A DNA stretch of 64,000 bases from Muriicola marianensis (GCF_014638095.1 NZ_BMFH01000001.1:744001-808000); one strand, 5' to 3'; counted from the first letter of the stretch, positions 27,832-37,049 are shown. The notes: generated by a model from the sequence alone, not told the origin. Numbers and translations: made by a program.

Positions 27832-28719
27832 ATGAAGTACATCGACTATTACGAGGTCCTGGGGGTTCCAAAAAATGCCTCCCAACAGGACATTAAAAAA
27901 GCCTACCGTAAGCTGGCCCGAAAATATCATCCCGATGTAAATCCCGGGGATGCCGCCGCCGAAAAGAAATTCAAAGAACTCAACGAGGCCCACGAGGTCC
28001 TGGGAAATCCTGAAAACAGGGCCAAGTACGACGAATATGGGAAGGACTGGGAGCACGCCGAAGCATTCGAAAAGGCTAAAAAGGAACAGGCGAGGTATCA
28101 GCGGTCGCACCAACAGTCCGGAAGGACCACTTTTTCGGAAGACGACTTTTCCGACTTTTTCAGCGCCATGTTCGGGGGAAGGGGCAGCCGACAGGACCGC
28201 AGCATGCAGTTCAGAGGTCAGGACATCCAGGCGGAGCTAGAATTGCCCCTGGAGGAGGTATACAGCACACACAAACGTACCCTTACCGTTGATGGCAGGA
28301 ACATACGGCTTACCATCCCTGCCGGGATCCGCAACGGGCAGGTGATCAAAATAAGGAACCACGGGGCAGAAGGGATCAATGGAGGGCCCAGGGGAGACCT
28401 CCACATTCGTTTCTCCCTTGTGAACAAAACCCCTTTCAGAAGGGATGAAGACAACCTGTACACCATAGTAAAATTAGATCTCTACAAAGCCCTGCTGGGC
28501 GGTGAGATCATCGTGAATACCTTTGATGGCCAGGTAAAACTGAATGTGAAACCGGAGACTCCGAACGGGACACAGGTAAAACTGAAGGGGAAGGGGTTCC
28601 CGGTTTACAAGAAGGAAGGGCAGTACGGCGATCTCTATATCACCTATGAGATAGAACTCCCGAAAAAACTTACGCCCCGGGAGAAAGAATTATTCAAAGA
28701 ACTTGCTAAATTGAGGTAA
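27832..28719 (+). CDS. cbpA: DnaJ-class co-chaperone CbpA
   Basis: The protein is 295 residues. It has a J domain at 1-70 with the HPD motif at 33-35 (stimulates DnaK ATPase), a Gly/Ser-poor linker with phenylalanines (~90-125), and the two beta-sandwich client-binding domains typical of CbpA/DnaJ C-terminal regions (~130-290). It has no zinc-finger cysteines, which distinguishes CbpA from DnaJ. It is followed two bases later by the modulator cbpM, a conserved pairing. AGGGAG precedes the ATG. Confidence 0.93.
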   Translation: MKYIDYYEVLGVPKNASQQDIKKAYRKLARKYHPDVNPGDAAAEKKFKELNEAHEVLGNPENRAKYDEYGKDWEHAEAFEKAKKEQARYQRSHQQSGRTTFSEDDFSDFFSAMFGGRGSRQDRSMQFRGQDIQAELELPLEEVYSTHKRTLTVDGRNIRLTIPAGIRNGQVIKIRNHGAEGINGGPRGDLHIRFSLVNKTPFRRDEDNLYTIVKLDLYKALLGGEIIVNTFDGQVKLNVKPETPNGTQVKLKGKGFPVYKKEGQYGDLYITYEIELPKKLTPREKELFKELAKLR

Positions 28720-28721
28720 TT

Positions 28722-29021
28722 ATGGCCAAAGATGAATTATTTCCGGTAGTGCGATTATGCGAACTCTACAATCTAGAGGCAGCATTTTTCGAAGAGTTGG
28801 GGGAGTTCGGTATGATAGACCTCAGAATTTACCGGGGGGAAAGGTGCATTCATCAGGATGCCCTGCAAAAGGTCGAGAAGATCATCCGAATACACAGGGA
28901 CCTGCACGTAAACCTGGAAGGCATAGACGTGGTCATGAACATGCTGAGGAGACAGGAGGAACTGGAAGAACGGATCCTCAGACTCAACAATAGATTGAGA
29001 AGGTATGAAGATCCTTTTTGA
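28722..29021 (+). CDS. cbpM: Chaperone modulator CbpM
   Basis: The 99-residue helical protein is of normal CbpM length. CbpM binds the J domain of CbpA and inhibits it. The start VVRLCELYNLEAAFFEELGEFGMIDL resembles a MerR-like helix-turn-helix, and the C-terminal half is a charged coiled coil (RRQEELEERILRLNNRLRRY). Direct adjacency to cbpA supports the call. Confidence 0.88.
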   Translation: MAKDELFPVVRLCELYNLEAAFFEELGEFGMIDLRIYRGERCIHQDALQKVEKIIRIHRDLHVNLEGIDVVMNMLRRQEELEERILRLNNRLRRYEDPF

Positions 29022-29156
29022 TCAACTGAAGTCTATTTTCCCGGGGATTTTTTCCAGAGAAGATCGACTTACATTCATTAGTTTTAACCCTTTAGAAACG
29101 CCGTTGAAAAAACCCATTTCAGACAAATATCTAACCCTTAAACCCTGACACGTCTC

Positions 29157-30347
29157 ATGGATTTGATATTTCTCTCATCCTTTCACTCCTCCATCACCCT
29201 GATCTGCATTGTCGGCCTTGGGGTGGTCCTGTCGGGTTTCCTTCTGAGCAAGATCAAACAACCTACCCTGATTGCCTATATCCTTATCGGGGTTTTGATA
29301 GGTCCTTTTGGGCTAGACCTGCTCGGAGAGCAGGAGACCATGATGCACATAGGAGAGCTAGGGATCATCCTGCTTTTCTTCTTTATCGGGATGGAGATCG
29401 ACCTATACTCTTTTATCGGTAACTGGCGCCTGGCAGTTTTCGGGACCCTGGGCCAGATCCTGCTAAGTATTGGGGCTATGGGTGCGATCGGACTCCTCTT
29501 TGGCTGGAACAATACCCGGATCGTGGTCATGGGTTTTGTCATCGCCCTATCCAGCTCTGCCGTGATCTTTAAGTTACTTGAAGACAAGAAACTGCTCGAC
29601 AAGAAGATAGGCCAAAACGTGTCGAGTATCCTGCTCGCCCAGGATATCGCTATCGCTCCCATCCTCATCCTCATCTCTATCTTTGGAGGGGAGGATACCT
29701 CAACCGAATCCATCCTCCTGAAAATCACAGGGGGTGTCCTGATCATAGGTACCATTTTGTATATCTATATCAAAAAAGAGATCTCATGGCTCCCCTTTCA
29801 AAAATCGATTATGAGGGACCATGAGTTGCAGGTCTTCCTGGCCCTGTTCTTTTGTTTTGCAGGGGCGGTGATCGCCGGGCTTTTCGGAATCTCTGAAGCG
29901 CTTGGGGCCTTTGTGGGAGGCCTTGTCATGCACGCCGGGAAGGCAACCCGCTGGATACACGATGCCATACATTCCTTCCGGATCCTATTTGTCGCTGTAT
30001 TTTTTATAGCTATCGGTGCCCAGATCAATATCACTTTCTTAATGGACAATCTCCTGCCCCTCGGACTATCATTGGTCATTGTGTTTGTCCTGAACCACAC
30101 CATAAACGCCCTCATCCTCCGCGCCTATAACAACAGCTGGAAAGAAGCGATCTTCGGGGGTGCCATGCTGGCCCAGATCGGGGAGTTGAGCTTCCTGATC
30201 TGCATCACAGCTTTCAATCTGGATATCCTGACCCAATACGCCTATGATTTTACGATCTCTCTAATCTCTCTGACAATAGGTATCAGTCCGTTTTGGATCG
30301 TCCTGACAGAAAAGTTGAGCAGTCGAAAACAAAAAATAATTGCCTAA
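29157..30347 (+). CDS. CPA2 family cation:proton antiporter
   Basis: This is a 396-residue membrane protein with 11-12 segments. It shows the Kef/CPA2 pattern: TLIAYILIGVLIGPFGLDLL (~35-54), then MGFVIALSSSAVIFKLLEDK (~122-141) and LLAQDIAIAPILI (~152-164), with the conserved Asp in AQD. There is no RCK/TrkA-N domain at the C terminus, so it is a shorter relative of KefB. Transport of K+ or Na+ against H+ is likely but not resolved. Confidence 0.86.
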   Translation: MDLIFLSSFHSSITLICIVGLGVVLSGFLLSKIKQPTLIAYILIGVLIGPFGLDLLGEQETMMHIGELGIILLFFFIGMEIDLYSFIGNWRLAVFGTLGQILLSIGAMGAIGLLFGWNNTRIVVMGFVIALSSSAVIFKLLEDKKLLDKKIGQNVSSILLAQDIAIAPILILISIFGGEDTSTESILLKITGGVLIIGTILYIYIKKEISWLPFQKSIMRDHELQVFLALFFCFAGAVIAGLFGISEALGAFVGGLVMHAGKATRWIHDAIHSFRILFVAVFFIAIGAQINITFLMDNLLPLGLSLVIVFVLNHTINALILRAYNNSWKEAIFGGAMLAQIGELSFLICITAFNLDILTQYAYDFTISLISLTIGISPFWIVLTEKLSSRKQKIIA

Positions 30348-30397
30348 TTCCGTACCTTGAAAGAAAAGGACGCACCCTGTAGACCGGGATAGAATTT

Positions 30398-31099
30398 ATG
30401 GACAACCTGACCAAGAAAGAGGATCATTACCTGGGCCGGAGCAATTGGCTCAGGGCTTCCATTCTCGGCGCCAATGACGGTATCCTCTCTACTGCGAGTA
30501 TCATCGTGGGGGTGGCCGCTGCTTCCGCCTCCAGGGAACCCATCGTGGTGGCGGGGGTGGCCGGACTTGTGGCGGGCGCTCTATCTATGGCCGCAGGAGA
30601 ATACGTCTCTGTAAGTTCTCAGACCGATATTGAGACTTCGGACCTCGACAGGGAACGCAGGGAGCTCAGGGATATGCCTGAGGAAGAATTGAAAGAACTG
30701 GCAGGTATTTACAGATCAAGAGGTCTGAGTCCGGACCTGGCTATGAAGGTAGCTCAGGAACTCACGGCACATGATGCCCTGGGGGCGCATGCAAGGGATG
30801 AACTGGGTATCCACAGCATGACCCGGGCCAAACCCCTGGAAGCTGCTTTGGCATCAGGCGCTTCCTTTATTTTCGGGGGTATACTCCCCGTGATCGCTGC
30901 CCTGCTGATCCCGGTAAAGCTCATGATCCTATGGCAATACATCCTGACCATCCTTTTCCTGATCATTCTGGGGGCCTATGCCGCAAAGGCAGGAGGTTCA
31001 AGCGTGAGAAAGGCCGTCATCAGGATCACCTTCTGGGGAACCATCGCCATGGGAGTCACGGCATATATCGGTCACCTTTTCGGGGTTTCGGTCTCCTGA
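30398..31099 (+). CDS. VIT1/CCC1 family membrane transporter
   Basis: The protein is 233 residues. NWLRASILGANDGILSTASIIVG (~16-38) and the LSMAAGEYVSVSSQTDIE motif (~63-80) identify the VIT/CCC1 family, which moves Fe2+ or Mn2+ in eukaryotes and some bacteria. The cytoplasmic helical insert (~85-140) contains charged residues that bind metal in plant VIT1. Four to five membrane segments are visible. It sits between CPA2 and CorA genes in a run of ion transporters. Confidence 0.87.
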   Translation: MDNLTKKEDHYLGRSNWLRASILGANDGILSTASIIVGVAAASASREPIVVAGVAGLVAGALSMAAGEYVSVSSQTDIETSDLDRERRELRDMPEEELKELAGIYRSRGLSPDLAMKVAQELTAHDALGAHARDELGIHSMTRAKPLEAALASGASFIFGGILPVIAALLIPVKLMILWQYILTILFLIILGAYAAKAGGSSVRKAVIRITFWGTIAMGVTAYIGHLFGVSVS

Positions 31100-31184
31100 C
31101 GATCCGACCTTAAATCCGGTTTGATATCATAAAAATTCGTAGCTTTTTAGAGAAATTATGTCTGACGGGACATGAGTAAAAGCA

Positions 31185-32267
31185 ATGGTAAAAAAAATCA
31201 ATATGGCTAGATTCGTCAAAAAGGCAAAACAGGATATTGGTCTGGCTCCTGATGATCTGATTTTTCGGGGAAAGAAAAAGGCCAACGAGGTACTGCTTCG
31301 CATCATAGACTTCAATGAGAACACCCTGGAAGAAGATGCTTTACAACTGGTTCGGGACGTACTCAAATACAAGGAAAAGGATACGGTCACCTGGCTGAAT
31401 GTTGACGGGCTCCACAATGAGGCAATCATGAAAGAGATCGCCGAGACCCTGGACCTCGACACACTTGTCCTCGCTGAGGTCATGCAAACTCAGGCCAGAC
31501 CCAGGGTGATCGAATACGACAATTGCATCCTGGTCACCATTAAGATGATGCAGCAGAAAGAAAACTCCCACCAGATCATCGTGGAGAACCTGAGCATCAT
31601 CCTTACCGAGGATATGCTGATCTCCTTCCAGGAAAGAAGAGGGGATGTTTTTGAACCGGTTCGCGAGCGCATACGGAAACAGAAAAAGAGAATCCGTCAC
31701 GGGGGAACGGATTACCTTGCATTTGCCCTGTTGGATATCGTCATCGACAATTACCTCTACGTACTGAGCGTCCTGGGAGAAAAGATTGAGGCCCTGGAAG
31801 ATACCCTGGTGGTCAATCCCAATGAAGTGATCATCAACGAGATCAATAACTACAAAAGGGAACTGAATTTTCTGCGGAAGAATATCAAACCGGCAAAAGA
31901 GATGATCTTTTCCCTGGGGAAACTGGAAACAGATTTTATTGATGAATCCACCTATGTTCACTTCAAAGAGCTGGAAGACAACATCAGCCAGGCTAATGAG
32001 GTTTCGGACAGTTACAGGGACATCCTTTCCGACCAGCTCAATATCTATCACACCACCATCAGCAGCAAACTAAACGATGTGATGAAGGTACTGACCATAT
32101 TCTCCGTGATCTTTATCCCCCTCACCTTTATCGCCGGGATCTACGGGACCAATTTTGATTTTCTCCCGGAACTGCATTACCAGTACAGCTATTTCATTAT
32201 GCTGGGGGTGATGATCGTGATCGCGTTGGGGATGCTGGTATACTTTAAGAGGAATAAATGGTTGTGA
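31185..32267 (+). CDS. corA: CorA family Mg2+/Co2+ transporter with GTN in place of GMN
   Basis: The 360-residue CorA has the cytoplasmic alpha-beta domain (~1-240), the long stalk helix (~240-300), and two C-terminal membrane helices (~300-320, ~336-352), ending in a basic KRNKWL tail. The pore-entrance signature is IAGIYGTNF, with Thr322 where nearly all CorA have Met (GMN). The flanking PELHYQY loop is typical. The substitution changes the residue at the ion-selecting loop, so selectivity could differ. TAGCTTTT, near a -7 box, lies about 40 bases upstream. Confidence 0.88.
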   Translation: MVKKINMARFVKKAKQDIGLAPDDLIFRGKKKANEVLLRIIDFNENTLEEDALQLVRDVLKYKEKDTVTWLNVDGLHNEAIMKEIAETLDLDTLVLAEVMQTQARPRVIEYDNCILVTIKMMQQKENSHQIIVENLSIILTEDMLISFQERRGDVFEPVRERIRKQKKRIRHGGTDYLAFALLDIVIDNYLYVLSVLGEKIEALEDTLVVNPNEVIINEINNYKRELNFLRKNIKPAKEMIFSLGKLETDFIDESTYVHFKELEDNISQANEVSDSYRDILSDQLNIYHTTISSKLNDVMKVLTIFSVIFIPLTFIAGIYGTNFDFLPELHYQYSYFIMLGVMIVIALGMLVYFKRNKWL

Positions 32268-32314
32268 AAATTCCGGCTAAATCCTGGCCCCGGAATCACT
32301 AAAATTAAAATTCT

Positions 32315-32731
32315 ATGAAATCCTATTTCGACACCTACAGGCCTGAAGGCTTTAGCACAGTTACCCCTTACCTGTTTGCTGAAGACCCTGCCCGTTTGAT
32401 CGATTTCCTCACCCATGGATTGAGGGCGGAGGAGTTGCAGCGCACCAAGGATCCGGAATCAGGCACCATCAACAACTGTATCTTAAAACTCGGAAGCAGC
32501 TGTTTCATGATAGGGAAGGCACGGCCTCCTTTTTCAGGAATGAGAGCGTCTTTCTACCTCTATGTTAGAGATGTGGATGAGATGCACAAACTGGCCGTTT
32601 CTGAAGGGGCAAAAGAAATCATGGCTCCGGCCGACATGGATTACAATGACCGCCAATCCGGTATTCAGGATCCTGAGGGAAATTACTGGTGGATTTCTAA
32701 GCGACTCGTAGAAAAAGCATATGATGATTAG
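32315..32731 (+). CDS. VOC/glyoxalase-like protein (PhnB type)
   Basis: The 138-residue protein has the paired beta-alpha-beta-beta-beta units of the vicinal oxygen chelate fold: FSTVTPYLFAEDPARLIDFL (~12-31) and then SFYLYVRDVDEMHKLAV (~76-92), ending GIQDPEGNYWWIS. It is closest in style to the PhnB/YdcK-like VOC proteins; the substrate is unknown. It stands alone after corA. Confidence 0.75.
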   Translation: MKSYFDTYRPEGFSTVTPYLFAEDPARLIDFLTHGLRAEELQRTKDPESGTINNCILKLGSSCFMIGKARPPFSGMRASFYLYVRDVDEMHKLAVSEGAKEIMAPADMDYNDRQSGIQDPEGNYWWISKRLVEKAYDD

Positions 32732-32806
32732 CCCCGACTGGTGAAACTGTGGCTAGCAGATAGGACCATTGATTTTTTATCGATAGTCCTTATCAATATC
32801 ATGAAT

Positions 32807-32839
32807 AAAAAAACCGCCGATGCTTAAACACCGACGGTT
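32807..32839 (-). terminator. Terminator of the single-domain fasciclin gene
   Basis: The minus strand reads AACCGTCGG (9-bp stem with wobbles), a 10-base loop, the matching arm, then seven T. It is 45 bases beyond the stop codon at 32884. Confidence 0.75.
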
Positions 32840-32845
32840 CCACTA

Positions 32846-32859
32846 AAAAACCAACCTAA
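32846..32859. repeat. Intergenic motif AAAAACCAACCTAA, copy 2
   Basis: Identical to 17794-17807 over 14 bases and placed the same way, next to a terminator hairpin on the minus strand. Here it falls in the 3' untranslated region of the fasciclin gene. Confidence 0.5.
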
Positions 32860-32883
32860 CAACTAACTAAACTGGAAATGAAT

Positions 32884-33462
32884 CTACATGACCGGTAAAA
32901 CCACAGTATCGATCACATGAATGACACCATTAGACTGGTTTACATCGCTGATAGATACAGTTGAAATATTTCCGGCTACATCTTTTAACTGAACTTTTTT
33001 TCCTTTGAGCATGGCAGTCAGGGTAGCTCCATTAACCGTGGAAAATGTAGCCTTTCCCTTTCCTTTTTTAATGGCCTCAACTATATCTGCCGCATTGTAC
33101 TTGCCGGCCAGAACATGATAGGTCAGTACCGCTTGCAGCGTCGATTTATTTTTTGGTTCCAGTAGGGATGAAACCGTACCCTCGGGTAATTTGTCGAAAG
33201 CCTCGTTAGTTGGGGCAAAAACGGTAAACGGGCCGTCTCCCTGCAGGGTCTCCACCAGACCGGCAGCCTTTACAGCTGCTACAAGAGTAGTGTGATCCTT
33301 TGAGTTAACCGCGTTGGATATAATATCCTTGCTCGGATACATGGCGGCTCCACCGACCATCTTTGTTTTTTGCTCCATCATGGATTCCTGAGCCATCAGC
33401 GTTGTGGCAGAGAAAAGGATCAGCGCGAGGGAGGTGATTTTGAACATTTTACGTGTCTTCAT
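32884..33462 (-). CDS. Secreted single-domain fasciclin (FAS1) protein
   Basis: The protein is 192 residues. The signal peptide ends at ~25 (LMAQ), followed by one FAS1 domain (~50-192) with GPFTVFAPTNEAFDKLP and SNGVIHVIDTVVLP motifs. It is not a lipoprotein, unlike the three-domain paralogue at 6005. FAS1 proteins act in adhesion. It is divergent from the SRPBCC gene. Confidence 0.9.
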   Translation of the reverse strand: MKTRKMFKITSLALILFSATTLMAQESMMEQKTKMVGGAAMYPSKDIISNAVNSKDHTTLVAAVKAAGLVETLQGDGPFTVFAPTNEAFDKLPEGTVSSLLEPKNKSTLQAVLTYHVLAGKYNAADIVEAIKKGKGKATFSTVNGATLTAMLKGKKVQLKDVAGNISTVSISDVNQSNGVIHVIDTVVLPVM

Positions 33463-33576
33463 AATTATTTATTTATTTTAGGATTTGCCTTACCTACGGA
33501 AGGTTGGAACCGGAGGTTTGGTTTTTTACGACCTTTTTCAAAAATTTAACATATGAGCGTGTAATCACAGTTAATC

Positions 33577-34011
33577 ATGAAAAAATCAGACCCCCCGATC
33601 ATCGTCAAGGCCTCTTTTGAAAGGAGTGCAGCCTCCCTTTGGAAGGCCCTCACCTATCTACCCGAGATGAAAAAATGGTATTTTGAGATGATCCCGGCTT
33701 TTAAAGCTGAGGAAGGTTTCCAAACATCCTTTAAAGTGCGATCCGAGGAACGCCAGTTTACCCATCAATGGGAAATACTGGAGGTTATCCCGGGATCAAG
33801 GATTACCTATCGCTGGACATTTGAGGAATATCCGGGGGCCTCAACCTCTACCTTCGAGGTTAGCGGAGATGAGGATCAGGCTCATTTGCTACTTACCGTC
33901 CTTGTTCAGGAGGACTTCCCCGACCAGGTTCCGGAATTCAGGCGGGAAAGCTGTATAGGAGGATGGGACTACTTCATTCACGGGAACCTGAAAAACTACC
34001 TTTCTGCCTAA
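33577..34011 (+). CDS. SRPBCC (AHSA1-type) domain protein
   Basis: The 144-residue protein has the START-like helix-grip fold: IIVKASFERSAASLWKALT at the N terminus, MKKWYF, then GSRITYRWTFEEYPG and a C-terminal long helix with CIGGWDYFIHGNLKNYL. AHSA1-like proteins bind hydrophobic ligands or activate Hsp90; the role here is unknown. It lies 16 bases before the MFS gene. Confidence 0.8.
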   Translation: MKKSDPPIIVKASFERSAASLWKALTYLPEMKKWYFEMIPAFKAEEGFQTSFKVRSEERQFTHQWEILEVIPGSRITYRWTFEEYPGASTSTFEVSGDEDQAHLLLTVLVQEDFPDQVPEFRRESCIGGWDYFIHGNLKNYLSA

Positions 34012-34027
34012 TCCACATAAGTGACCT

Positions 34028-35191
34028 ATGCAGAGAAATACTATCCTGCTCCTTATCGTAGTATCCCAATTCTTCTGTACTTCCCTCTGGTTTGCGGGAA
34101 ATGGAGTACTGGAAGACCTGATCCTGGAATACGGTCTTACCTCCTACTCTCTCGGGCATCTCACTTCTGCAGTTCAACTGGGCTTTATTTCCGGCACGCT
34201 TGTTTTTGCTGTGACTACTCTAGCCGACCGGTATTCGCCCTCCCGGGTCTTTTTTGTTTCTGCCCTGGCCGCGGGAATCGCTAACCTCGGTTTGCTGTGG
34301 GTGGGGAATACGCTGCTCACCCTCTTTGTATCGAGACTTTTCACCGGATTCTTCCTGGCAGGTATTTATCCTGTTGGGATGAAGATCGCCGCAGATTATT
34401 TTGAAAAAGGGCTGGGCAGATCACTCTCATTCCTGGTAGGAGCCCTGGTGCTGGGCACGGCGCTTCCCCATCTTCTCAAGGGTAATTTTTTACTGTCAGA
34501 CTGGAAGTACGTGGTCATTGTGACCACCGGCCTTTCTTTCACAGGGGGCACTCTGGTCTGGATCGGAATCCCGGACGGACCCTTTCGAAAAGCGGCCACT
34601 GATTTTAGATGGAATGCCGTTTTCACGGTCTTTGGAAATTTGAAACTCCGACAGGCAGCCATAGGGTATTTCGGGCATATGTGGGAACTCTATGCCTTCT
34701 GGGCCTTTATCCCCTTTGTCTTAAGGGCTTATCAAGTTCGGTGGGAGATCGCCGTCGATACCTCCTTCTGGGCCTTTCTGATAATTGCCATAGGTTCTCT
34801 CGGATGCGTGATGGGCGGATTCCTATCTGATCGATTGGGAAGTAAGAAAACTGCGTTCCGCGCTTTATTGTTTTCATGCACCTGCTGCTTGTTATCCCCC
34901 CTGGTCTTTTTTCAGGCGTCCATTACAGTGTTCCTTGCTTTTTACCTGCTCTGGGGTATGTTTGTGATTGCAGATTCACCTTTGTTCTCTACTCTGGTAG
35001 CACAGAACGCAGAAGGGCCTCTGAAAGGATCCGCACTGACCCTGGTCAATTGTATAGGGTTTGGAATTACCGTTGTGAGCATTCAATTGCTCAACACCTT
35101 ACAGGACATTGTCCCTCCGGCCTGGATCTTTACTGTCCTGGCGCTGGGGCCTGTGATCGGACTGGTGACGCTGAGTAAAAAGTTAGGGTGA
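34028..35191 (+). CDS. MFS transporter
   Basis: The 387-residue protein has about 12 membrane segments. The MFS signature ADRYSPSRVFF is visible in the loop after segment 2, SRLFTGFFLAGIYPVGMKIAADYF (~101-124) in segments 4-5, and GGFLSDRLGSKKTAFR (~267-282) after segment 8. The substrate is not predictable. It is probably cotranscribed with the SRPBCC gene and converges tightly on rny. Confidence 0.85.
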   Translation: MQRNTILLLIVVSQFFCTSLWFAGNGVLEDLILEYGLTSYSLGHLTSAVQLGFISGTLVFAVTTLADRYSPSRVFFVSALAAGIANLGLLWVGNTLLTLFVSRLFTGFFLAGIYPVGMKIAADYFEKGLGRSLSFLVGALVLGTALPHLLKGNFLLSDWKYVVIVTTGLSFTGGTLVWIGIPDGPFRKAATDFRWNAVFTVFGNLKLRQAAIGYFGHMWELYAFWAFIPFVLRAYQVRWEIAVDTSFWAFLIIAIGSLGCVMGGFLSDRLGSKKTAFRALLFSCTCCLLSPLVFFQASITVFLAFYLLWGMFVIADSPLFSTLVAQNAEGPLKGSALTLVNCIGFGITVVSIQLLNTLQDIVPPAWIFTVLALGPVIGLVTLSKKLG

Positions 35192-35195
35192 TCCC

Positions 35196-36764
35196 TTACT
35201 TTGCCACATTCACGGCCCGGGTCTCCCGGATCACGGTCACTTTTACCTGCCCGGGATAGGTCATATCGGTCTGTATCTTCTGGGAGATCTCGAAGGACAG
35301 CTGAGCTGCCTTTTCGTCACTGACCTTTTCGCTTTCGACAATGACCCTTAATTCCCTGCCCGCCTGGATGGCATAGGCCTTCTGTACCCCTCCGAAACCA
35401 AAGGCGATATCTTCGAGGTCTTTGAGTCGCTGAATATAGGAATCCAGGACCTGTCTTCTGGCACCCGGTCTGGCTCCACTGATCGCATCGCAGACCTGAA
35501 TGATTGGAGAGATCAGGGTATTCATCTCAATCTCGTCATGGTGTGCCCCTATGGCGTTGCACACTTCTGGTTTCTCCCCGTATTTTTCTGCCCATTGCAT
35601 CCCCAGGATGGCGTGTGGCGTCTCGAGTTCAGTTTCCGTATTGGGTACCTTACCGATGTCGTGCAGCAGGCCTGCCCGTTTCGCGAGTTTAGGGTTCAGT
35701 CCCAGTTCAGCTGCCATCACCCCGCAGAGTTTGGCCACCTCCCTGGAATGCTGCAACAGGTTCTGGCCATAAGACGACCTGTATTTCATGCGGCCCACCG
35801 CCTTGATGAGCTCCGGGTGGAGTCCGTGTATCCCGAGATCGATCACGGTGCGTTTCCCGATCTCCACGATCTCCTGTTCGATCTGTTTTTCCGTTTTGCG
35901 AACCACCTCCTCGATGCGGGCAGGGTGGATACGACCGTCAGTCACGAGTTTGTGAAGGGACAGTCTGGCCACCTCCCTGCGTACACTGTCAAAACAGGAA
36001 AGAATGATGGCTTCGGGGGTGTCATCCACAATGATCTCTACACCCGTCACGGATTCCAGAGCACGGATATTTCGTCCTTCCCGGCCAATGATCCGACCTT
36101 TCACATCGTCAGACTCCAGGTTAAAGACGGAGACACAGTTCTCCACGGCCTCTTCCGTTCCTATTCGCTGGATAGTGTTGATCACTATCTTTTTCGCCTC
36201 CTGCTGAGCCGTGAGCTTCGCTTCTTCAAGGGTGGATTGCATAAAGGCCATGGCGTCCGATTTTGCGGTCTCCTTTAAGGATTCCAGCAACTGGTTCGTA
36301 GCCTCTTCCGCTGAAAGTCCTGAGATCACCTCGAGTTGCTGCACCTGGCTCTTGTGTAATTTTTCCAGCTCAGTCTGCTTCTTTTCGTACAATTCTACCT
36401 TGTGGTCTAGATCCCTGATCTTGCCCTCCAGTTGTTCGTTCAGCTTTCTGTTCCTGGCCAGTTCACTGCTTACCTGGGATTCTTTGTCCCGGGTTCGTTT
36501 TTCAGATTCCGAGATTTTCTTCTCCTTGTTGATAATGACCTTTTCGTGCTCGGCCTTCAGTTCCAGGAACTTTTCCTTCGCCTGGAAGATCTTGTCTTTC
36601 TTGATACTTTCTCCCTCTGATTCTGCATTCTTCAGGAGGGCGGCTGCCTCTTTCTTAGCATTGGCCAGGGTTTTCGAGGCCTTCCCTTTTTCGAGGAATT
36701 TGGCGATCAAAAAACCTATGATCAGCCCTATGACCCCTGCTATGAGTATTGTTGTAGTGTCCAT
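35196..36764 (-). CDS. rny: Ribonuclease Y
   Basis: RNase Y is a membrane-bound endoribonuclease that starts mRNA decay. The 522-residue protein has an N-terminal membrane anchor (~5-23), a long Lys/Glu-rich coiled coil (~25-200), a KH domain with [15 protein letters not shown], then the HD domain with LLHDIGKV, ending with a C-terminal domain. Length and order are canonical. It follows zapA and the 6S RNA candidate on the same strand. The leader before its ATG is unusually rich in stem-loops. Confidence 0.97.
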   Translation of the reverse strand: MDTTTILIAGVIGLIIGFLIAKFLEKGKASKTLANAKKEAAALLKNAESEGESIKKDKIFQAKEKFLELKAEHEKVIINKEKKISESEKRTRDKESQVSSELARNRKLNEQLEGKIRDLDHKVELYEKKQTELEKLHKSQVQQLEVISGLSAEEATNQLLESLKETAKSDAMAFMQSTLEEAKLTAQQEAKKIVINTIQRIGTEEAVENCVSVFNLESDDVKGRIIGREGRNIRALESVTGVEIIVDDTPEAIILSCFDSVRREVARLSLHKLVTDGRIHPARIEEVVRKTEKQIEQEIVEIGKRTVIDLGIHGLHPELIKAVGRMKYRSSYGQNLLQHSREVAKLCGVMAAELGLNPKLAKRAGLLHDIGKVPNTETELETPHAILGMQWAEKYGEKPEVCNAIGAHHDEIEMNTLISPIIQVCDAISGARPGARRQVLDSYIQRLKDLEDIAFGFGGVQKAYAIQAGRELRVIVESEKVSDEKAAQLSFEISQKIQTDMTYPGQVKVTVIRETRAVNVAK

Positions 36765-36782
36765 GAGTTAGTATTGTTTTAA

Positions 36783-36879
36783 GAGGACAACTGTCCTCCG
36801 AATATATTTCGGGGAATCCATGGCGTCTGCACATACGGATTTCCCCTGATATCTTTCCTTAAACTCTTGTTAGGAAAGA
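36783..36879 (-). promoter_or_regulatory. Three consecutive stem-loops in the rny leader
   Basis: Read on the minus strand: stem 1 is CTTTCCT with AGGAAAG (36854-36879); stem 2 is GGGGAA-A-TCC with GGATTCCCC (36811-36846; one bulge, 17-base loop); stem 3 is GAGGAC, loop AGTT, GTCCTC (36783-36798). They fill the leader between the 6S terminator and the rny ATG, with the last stem 18 bases before it. RNase genes such as E. coli rne are autoregulated through leader hairpins; a similar role here is inference. Confidence 0.5.
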
Positions 36880-36881
36880 AT

Positions 36882-37049
36882 AAAAAAAGCCCACATTGAT
36901 GGAAGTTTTGTACAAACTCCTATAAACAGGTTTAGGGCTAACAGACTGCTCAAGGATCCTTTCTGGAAGGCCTGCTTTTACAATCTAAACTCACCCTTTT
37001 TAATCTAATTAATGTTGAGTTTGTCAAAAATTATTTACCAATGTGGGCA
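36882..37049 (-). ncRNA. ssrS: 6S RNA candidate
   Basis: About 168 nt between zapA and rny, the site of ssrS next to zapA in many bacteria. The ends pair over 12 bp (GCCCACATTGGT with ATCAATGTGGGC), followed by a seven-T tract. Inside is a second stem of about 11 bp with a bulge (TTGACAAACTC with GAGTTTGTACAA). A large central bubble and a distal hairpin follow (GTTTAG/CTAAAC, then CCTT/AAGG). This rod with a central bubble is the 6S shape that mimics an open promoter and sequesters RNA polymerase. Confidence 0.68.
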
